From: Nitrospira sp.
GTDB taxonomy: Bacteria; Nitrospirota; Nitrospiria; Nitrospirales; Nitrospiraceae
Length of the DNA: 19,085 bases
NCBI GenBank assembly: GCA_025360665.1
Contig: JANYBU010000112.1
Span: 1 to 19,085, forward strand
Direction of reading: 5' to 3'
The notes beneath the pieces were generated by a model that was not told the DNA's origin, did not search any database, and saw nothing but the letters and a program-made list of their open reading frames with translations. Of the stretch, positions 15,145 through 19,085 are shown piece by piece (the first letter of the stretch is position 1; each line of letters begins with the position of its first letter). The position numbers were made by a program, and so were the translations under genes.

Positions 15145-15927
15145 TCATAGCTTGAACCGTTCCCCTAGGTAGACAGCACGGGCCGTCTCACTCTTGACGA
15201 TGGATTCAGGAGACCCGGCTTCAAGAATCAACCCTTCGTTGATGATGTAGGCCCGATCCGTGATAGACAGCGTCTCCTGGACATTATGATCGGTGATCAA
15301 AATGCCGATTCCCTTTTCTTTCAATCGGGTAATAATTTGTTGGATATCAGCGACGGCAATCGGGTCGATCCCTGCAAAGGGTTCGTCCAGCAACATAAAT
15401 GACGGGCTCGTTGCGAGCGCCCTCGTAATTTCCAACCGCCGACGTTCGCCGCCGGATAATGCATACGCCATGCTCGTTCGGATATGGCTGAGATCCAGTT
15501 CTTTGAGCAGGGCATTGGCCCGTTCGCCCCGTTCCGCCCGAGAGTAGTCCAGCATCTCAAGAATTGCCAGAATATTGTCTTCGACCGACAAGCGTCGAAA
15601 CACTGACGACTCTTGAGGAAGATACCCAATTCCTTTCCGCGCACGTCTGTACATGGGCAGATCCGTGATCACCTCTTCACCGAGTGCGATCGCCCCTTCA
15701 TCAGGTTGACACAGACCAACGATCATATCAAAAATGGTGGTCTTCCCAGCCCCATTGGGCCCCAGTAACCCCACGACCTCCCCGGCGCGGACTTCGATCG
15801 AGACGCCTTTCACGACCTTGCGCGCACGAAAACTTTTCACCAATCCCGTCGCGCGTAACCAGTCACCATCGGCTCTGTTCACCGGGGAACCAGTCGACGC
15901 CGCATGCCCCTGAACTGCCTCGATCAC
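15145..15927 (-). CDS. lptB: LPS export ABC transporter ATP-binding protein LptB
   Basis: LptB powers extraction of lipopolysaccharide from the inner membrane with LptF/LptG. The protein is 260 residues. It has Walker A GPNGAGKT (56-63), Q-loop YLPQESSVFRRLSV (102-115), ABC signature LSGGERRRLE (157-166), Walker B FMLLDEPFAGID (177-188), and H-loop ITDHN (H214). The Q-E-x-S-V-F-R-x-L-(S/T)-V segment is typical of LptB. The N-terminus carries about 20 residues more than the usual LptB. The start is GTG 15927, overlapping the lptA stop in GTGA, with only a G-rich, weak ribosome binding site; an internal GTG (residue 16) is another candidate. It sits between lptA and rpoN, the standard order. 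Confidence 0.96.
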   Translation of the reverse strand: MIEAVQGHAASTGSPVNRADGDWLRATGLVKSFRARKVVKGVSIEVRAGEVVGLLGPNGAGKTTIFDMIVGLCQPDEGAIALGEEVITDLPMYRRARKGIGYLPQESSVFRRLSVEDNILAILEMLDYSRAERGERANALLKELDLSHIRTSMAYALSGGERRRLEITRALATSPSFMLLDEPFAGIDPIAVADIQQIITRLKEKGIGILITDHNVQETLSITDRAYIINEGLILEAGSPESIVKSETARAVYLGERFKL

Positions 15928-16505
15928 TTGTTCGCCCCCCCATCCGGCTCGATCCGTACATGCGAGCCTCCTTCCACCACACTCCGATCCTCCGCTAAAA
16001 ACATCGTGATTTGTTTGCCGCTGACTCGTGTTCCCTTATCCCAGGCCACCGGGTCACCAGTCAGAACGATCTTATCCCCATCATGATAGTAAATGGCTTT
16101 CGCACAGGTCGCACTCCCTGAATCCTTCTCGATTTTCACTCGCCCAGTCGCCTCAATCCTATTGACCGAACGATTCGACACAGCTGGCACAGCATCAGGC
16201 CCTCTCGAAGGCGCGGCGCCCTTGACGGCCTCAGGCCCTTTCTGGTTATCATCCGCGGGAGGGTCTTGCGTGTGAAACAGCACCACCATGCGATCGGAAT
16301 AGACAACCAATGACCCACGAGTCAGCACAACCGCCCCCTCAAACACCGCTTGGCTATCCTGGTTTTTTACGGTCATCTTCTTAGCCGTAATGGTCGTGCT
16401 GACCGCTTGATCAACACCGCCTTTGGGAAGGGCTGCGTCAGCCGATTCGCTCAATGAAGCCATCCCAAGCGGGAACAAATTAAGAAGCAGGAGCCAAATC
16501 CACAT
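15924..16505 (-). CDS. lptA: LPS transport periplasmic protein LptA (OstA family)
   Basis: LptA forms the periplasmic beta-jellyroll bridge that carries LPS from LptC to LptD. This 193-residue protein has a signal peptide (about 1-24), then OstA-type strands: ITAKKMTVKNQDSQAVFEGAV (39-59), VVYSDRMVVLF, IEATGRVKIEK (117-127), AKAIYYHDGDKIVLTGDPVAW (135-155), VSGKQITMFLAEDRSVVEG (161-179). A hydrophilic insertion of about 35 residues (79-113), rich in Pro, Asp, Gly and Ala, splits the domain, which is unusual. ATG 16505 is chosen because GAGG lies 6 nt upstream and the signal peptide begins there; an ATG at 16559 is upstream without such support. It overlaps lptC by 26 nt and lptB by 4 nt. Confidence 0.9.
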   Translation of the reverse strand: MWIWLLLLNLFPLGMASLSESADAALPKGGVDQAVSTTITAKKMTVKNQDSQAVFEGAVVLTRGSLVVYSDRMVVLFHTQDPPADDNQKGPEAVKGAAPSRGPDAVPAVSNRSVNRIEATGRVKIEKDSGSATCAKAIYYHDGDKIVLTGDPVAWDKGTRVSGKQITMFLAEDRSVVEGGSHVRIEPDGGANK

Positions 16506-17052
16506 GTACGTCCTCAAGTACTTCAAATTCTTCAGTGTCCAAACGTCCCAACAACCCACGCCCCGTTACCTCTAAACCATGCCCGACAATACGAACGGGA
16601 TCCTGCGTGCGTATCTCTCTCGTCTGATCAGTCCAAGCCAGATGGTTGGTATAGATCACGTATCCGCTTTCGGTGTGAACCACAAGTGGCTCTAATCGGT
16701 TCGCCAGCACAAAGTTCTTCGTCTCCGTGTCCAATGCCCCTTCATCTCCGGTCACCGTCAATTCCTTCCCGTGCTGTCCGAATAGCGTGACTGCGACGAC
16801 TTGGAGCATCGCCCGCTTGTCCCGCTCAAAGAGCCGAGCCTCTTGCGCTTGCACCTGCCATTGAACCGCATCGCCCTTCGTCTGGGTGAACGTAAACTGG
16901 GAAATCGTGGCATCAGCTGTGTCCATGGAGCCGGGCACCGTCGCCGTCGATGTGGGAACCGTTGTCGAATTGGTCATGAGCAGGTATCCAAGGAAACAGG
17001 CCAACGCCACACTGAGCGCTAATAGACCTCCCCGTACCCAGCGTTGCCACAC
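16480..17052 (-). CDS. lptC: LPS export protein LptC
   Basis: LptC is a bitopic inner-membrane protein that receives LPS from LptB2FG and passes it to LptA. This 190-residue protein has an N-terminal membrane anchor (about 6-27; GGLLALSVALACFLGYLLM), then a periplasmic beta domain. That domain shows ISQFTFTQTKGDAVQWQVQAQEARLFER (51-78) and LTVTGDEGALDTETKN, matching the family pattern in which a substrate-modified W-x-L/V-x-A motif precedes repeated strands. The C-terminus DTEEFEVLEDVHVDL is typical. The start is GTG 17052 with AGG 7 nt upstream. It is the first gene of lptCAB-rpoN-hpf-rapZ and is preceded by a promoter candidate. The sequence is divergent from E. coli LptC; position and architecture make the call. 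Confidence 0.88.
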   Translation of the reverse strand: MWQRWVRGGLLALSVALACFLGYLLMTNSTTVPTSTATVPGSMDTADATISQFTFTQTKGDAVQWQVQAQEARLFERDKRAMLQVVAVTLFGQHGKELTVTGDEGALDTETKNFVLANRLEPLVVHTESGYVIYTNHLAWTDQTREIRTQDPVRIVGHGLEVTGRGLLGRLDTEEFEVLEDVHVDLAPAS

Positions 17053-17089
17053 TTTGTGCCTACTTCCATTTAAGTACTATAAACGAGAT

Positions 17090-17105
17090 TGGCACGATAG
17101 TAGCA
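17090..17105 (+). promoter_or_regulatory. Sigma54-like -24/-12 element on the opposite strand of the lptC promoter
   Basis: TGGCACG-ATAG-TAGCA matches the sigma54 consensus TGGCACG-N4-TTGCA with one mismatch, and GG and GC are separated by the required 10 bp. It points rightward, away from lptC, and covers the lptC -10. A transcript from it would be antisense to the end of rplQ. Chance occurrence is possible. Confidence 0.25.
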
Positions 17106-17125
17106 TGAGCTCAAAACCAAGTAAA
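17097..17125 (-). promoter_or_regulatory. Candidate sigma70 promoter for lptCAB-rpoN-hpf-rapZ
   Basis: On the minus strand, TTTACT (17125-17120) and an extended -10, TGC-TACTAT (TACTAT at 17102-17097), are 17 bp apart. Each hexamer matches consensus at 4 of 6 positions, and the TGn extension strengthens the -10. The start would be near 17090, leaving a leader of about 38 nt to GTG 17052. Confidence 0.45.
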
Positions 17126-17127
17126 CT

Positions 17128-17147
17128 CATGCCAGAACCGCGGCATG
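17128..17147. repeat. Inverted repeat CATGCC-N8-GGCATG upstream of the lptC promoter
   Basis: The arms are 17128-17133 and 17142-17147, directly upstream of the -35 at 17125-17120. On the minus strand it lies about 95 nt past the rplQ stop and is followed by a T-rich stretch (AGTTTACTTGGTTTT). It could be a weak terminator of the alpha operon or an operator for lptC; neither is certain. Confidence 0.35.
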
Positions 17148-17241
17148 GTCTACTCGGTAGAAATGGAATACACGAGATGGGAGAATTGTCGAAACGATGA
17201 CGTACCGTCGCACGCACGACTAGATCCCCTCAACAGGAGAC

Positions 17242-17664
17242 CTAGCCGGCAGCGGGACTCGCGGGAGCTGATGCAGTCGAGATTTGTTTCTTTGCGGACG
17301 CAGTATCCGGTCGCGTGACGAGTTCGATCGCGACAAGCTTAGCCGCATCGCCGATCCGCCGTCTCGTCTTCACCATCCTCGTGTAGCCGCCAGGGCGGTC
17401 TTTAAATCGAACCGCCACGTCGCTGAATAATTTTGAGACGACGTCCTTGCTTCGGATAAACGCAAGAGCTTGACGCCGAGCCGGTAATGTCCCTTGCTTG
17501 CCGAGCGTAATCATCCGGTCCGTGAACCCTCGAATTTCTTTCGCCTTAGCCTCGGTCGTCTCGATCCGCTCATGTTCGAGCAGCGATGTCACGAGACTTC
17601 GGAACAGAGCCCACCGATGTTTGGTCTGTCGTCCGAGTTGTCTGCCTTTTTTTCTGTGACGCAC
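17242..17664 (-). CDS. rplQ: 50S ribosomal protein L17
   Basis: L17 is a large-subunit protein near the exit tunnel. The 140-residue product opens with the conserved RHRKKGRQLGRQTKHRWALF and continues LVTSLLEHERIETTEAKAKE, ending its core with GGYTRMVKTRRRIGDAAKLVAIELV. A C-terminal Ala/Ser/Lys tail (about 118-140) extends past the 116-127 residues common in other bacteria. The start is GTG 17664 with an AGAGGA ribosome binding site 5-6 nt upstream. It follows rpoA by 18 nt and is the last gene of the alpha operon, as in most bacteria. Confidence 0.97.
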   Translation of the reverse strand: MRHRKKGRQLGRQTKHRWALFRSLVTSLLEHERIETTEAKAKEIRGFTDRMITLGKQGTLPARRQALAFIRSKDVVSKLFSDVAVRFKDRPGGYTRMVKTRRRIGDAAKLVAIELVTRPDTASAKKQISTASAPASPAAG

Positions 17665-17682
17665 GGGTTTCCTCTTGTTTCG

Positions 17683-18684
17683 TTACTCGCTCTTCAGATT
17701 ACCGCTATTGGGTTGCACAGCCTCCAGCTTGACACCGAGACCCAGGCCCATTTCCGTCAAGATTTCCTTGATTTCATTGAGCGACTTCTTGCCGAAATTC
17801 TTCGTCCTCAACATCTCCCCTTCCGTCTTCTGAACTAAGTCGGCGATAGTCTTGATGTTCGCATTCTTCAAGCAATTCGCGGCACGAACCGACAACTCTA
17901 ACTCATTCACACTACGGAACAGATGCTTATTCACCTCACGTTGCGCCTCATCGCTTCCAAGATCAGCACGCCCTTCGACGCGCTCATCTGGATTGATAAA
18001 GATTTCAACGTGATCACGCATAATTCCTGCGGCCGTGGACAACGCATCACGAGGCGAGATGGTCCCATCCGTCCAGATTTCCAAGGTCAACTTGTCATAA
18101 TCAGTCATGCGACCGACACGGGCGTTCTCTACATGAAAGTTCACGCGCTTAATGGGTGAAAACACCGAATCGATGGCGATCACACCAATCGGCAGCCCTT
18201 CTTCCTTATTTCGCTCGGCGGGCACGTAGCCCCGCCCATGCTTCACCGTCATTTCCATATCGAACGAGGCATCCTTGTCCAACGTCGCAATATGGAGATT
18301 CGGGGTCAGGATGGTCACATCCGCATCATGAATAATGTCAGACCCCTTTGCTTCACCGGGTCCCTTCTTCTTGAGACGGAGCGTCTTCGGCTTATCAGTA
18401 TGCACGGCAAGCCGCAGCCCTTTGACGTTCAAAATAATGGAGGTCACATCCTCCGTGATACCAGGAATCGTGGAGAACTCGTGCAAGACCCCTTCGATCT
18501 TCACGGTGGTCACTGCCGCACCCGTCAGCGACGACAACAGCACACGCCGCAAGGCATTGCCGACCGTTGTCCCAAACCCACGTTCATAGGCCTCCGTCGT
18601 AAACCTACCGAATGTTTGGGTATGGGTATCCTTGTCGGCTTCCACCCGCATCGGGATCTGAAAGTCCTTCATTGCTTTTATCAT
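17683..18684 (-). CDS. rpoA: DNA-directed RNA polymerase subunit alpha
   Basis: The alpha subunit nucleates RNA polymerase assembly (NTD dimer) and contacts UP elements and activators (CTD). The product is 333 residues. The N-terminal domain (about 1-235) contains FGTTVGNALRRVLLSSLTGAAV (38-59, alpha signature), EFSTIPGITEDV and the ERNKEEGLPIGVIAIDSVFSPIKRVNF strand. The C-terminal domain (about 255-322) contains ELELSVRAANCLKNANIKTI and MLRTKNFGKKSLNEIKEIL, both canonical HhH elements. A G-rich ribosome binding site (GGGGGAG) lies just before ATG 18684; ATG 18672 (MKDFQIP) is a second option. It lies between rpsD (85 bp upstream) and rplQ, the usual order. Confidence 0.98.
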   Translation of the reverse strand: MIKAMKDFQIPMRVEADKDTHTQTFGRFTTEAYERGFGTTVGNALRRVLLSSLTGAAVTTVKIEGVLHEFSTIPGITEDVTSIILNVKGLRLAVHTDKPKTLRLKKKGPGEAKGSDIIHDADVTILTPNLHIATLDKDASFDMEMTVKHGRGYVPAERNKEEGLPIGVIAIDSVFSPIKRVNFHVENARVGRMTDYDKLTLEIWTDGTISPRDALSTAAGIMRDHVEIFINPDERVEGRADLGSDEAQREVNKHLFRSVNELELSVRAANCLKNANIKTIADLVQKTEGEMLRTKNFGKKSLNEIKEILTEMGLGLGVKLEAVQPNSGNLKSE

Positions 18685-18769
18685 GACTCCCCCTTCATCT
18701 CATCGAGTAGCCAGCCGCTGAACGGCACCAGTTCGCCTCAGAGACCGACCCCCTCTCCCAATTTCTCAC

Positions 18770-19085
18770 CTACCTGGAATACAACTCCACTACCATCTGC
18801 TCGTTGACCGGCAGCGAAATCTGATCTTTGGACGGCAAGGCACGGACTATACCTTTAAAGGCTGTCTTGTCCAGCTCCAACCACTCTGGAATTCCCCGCC
18901 CATCAACAGACTCTAAGGCTGCCTGGATCGAAATCAACGTGCGGCTTCGCTCCCGAACGCTGATGATATCGCCCGCCTTGACCTGCGCACCAGGCACATT
19001 GATTTTTCGACCATTCATGGTCAGATGCCCGTGGCTCACTAGCTGCCTGGCTTCTTTTCGCGAGGCGCCGAACCCTAATCGGTAG
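18770..19085 (-). CDS. rpsD: 30S ribosomal protein S4, C-terminal part (cut by window edge)
   Basis: S4 is a primary 16S rRNA-binding protein and, in many bacteria, a translational repressor of its own operon. The visible 104 codons form the S4 RNA-binding domain: YRLGFGASRKEARQLVSHGH, then TMNGRKINVPGAQVKAGDII, then the tail with EWLELDKTAFKGIVRALPS and the final LPVNEQMVVELYSR, close to the usual IVELYSR end. The N-terminal half (about 100 residues) lies outside the window. An internal ATG near 19039 is not the start; the frame is open to the edge and matches S4 throughout. Confidence 0.97.
   Translation of the reverse strand, partial: YRLGFGASRKEARQLVSHGHLTMNGRKINVPGAQVKAGDIISVRERSRTLISIQAALESVDGRGIPEWLELDKTAFKGIVRALPSKDQISLPVNEQMVVELYSR

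Noticed and set aside
1..19085. CRISPR array, insertion sequence, tRNA/rRNA, prophage or defence genes
   Set aside because: I looked for direct-repeat arrays, transposase motifs, terminal inverted repeats and tRNA-like sequences and saw none; all large genes are housekeeping or pilus/LPS/regulatory.

Overview
The window is a stretch of ordinary bacterial chromosome, moderately GC-rich. Almost every gene lies on the minus strand; the exception is one lipoprotein gene near 3 kb. Protein families and gene order point to a Gram-negative (diderm) bacterium: LPS-transport genes lptC-lptA-lptB, an outer-membrane secretin PilQ, and an rpoN-hpf-rapZ cluster. The mix of type IVa pilus assembly genes, a GAF-GAF-ANTAR regulator, and alpha-operon genes next to lpt genes reminds me of Nitrospira and its relatives (Nitrospirota). 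That assignment is inference, not a search result.

Reading in the direction of transcription, from the right edge leftwards: the end of the ribosomal alpha operon comes first (rpsD, cut by the window edge, then rpoA and rplQ). A 189-bp gap holds a good promoter candidate and an inverted repeat. It leads into lptC-lptA-lptB-rpoN-hpf-rapZ, which is tightly packed apart from a 127-bp gap between rpoN and hpf. This matches the enterobacterial lpt-rpoN-hpf-ptsN-rapZ-npr cluster, but ptsN is absent between hpf and rapZ, and no npr follows rapZ.

Next, a strong-looking sigma70 promoter and a leader of about 255 nt precede pilM-pilN-pilO-pilP-pilQ, the alignment subcomplex and secretin of a type IVa pilus. 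PilM/N, PilP/Q and other junctions overlap by 4 nt or nearly touch. A 481-bp gap follows. In many bacteria aroK sits at this place; here there is only a short unexplained reading frame. Then come aroB (3-dehydroquinate synthase) and, 7 nt later, a soluble GAF-GAF-ANTAR protein, a likely RNA-binding antiterminator.

Convergent to the ANTAR gene is an isolated lipoprotein of unknown function with its own promoter candidate. A structured 725-bp intergenic region with several GC-rich hairpins separates it from a divergent NarL-type two-component system: a membrane histidine kinase with a Cache-like sensor and a PAS domain, translationally coupled (ATGA) to a response regulator cut by the left edge.

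No tRNA, rRNA, CRISPR array, insertion sequence or phage gene was seen. I found no convincing new multi-gene system. The points most worth a second look are the aroB-linked ANTAR regulator, the structured 2.3-3.0 kb gap, the pilM leader, the possible kinase remnant between pilQ and aroB, and a sigma54-like site that overlaps the lptC promoter on the opposite strand.
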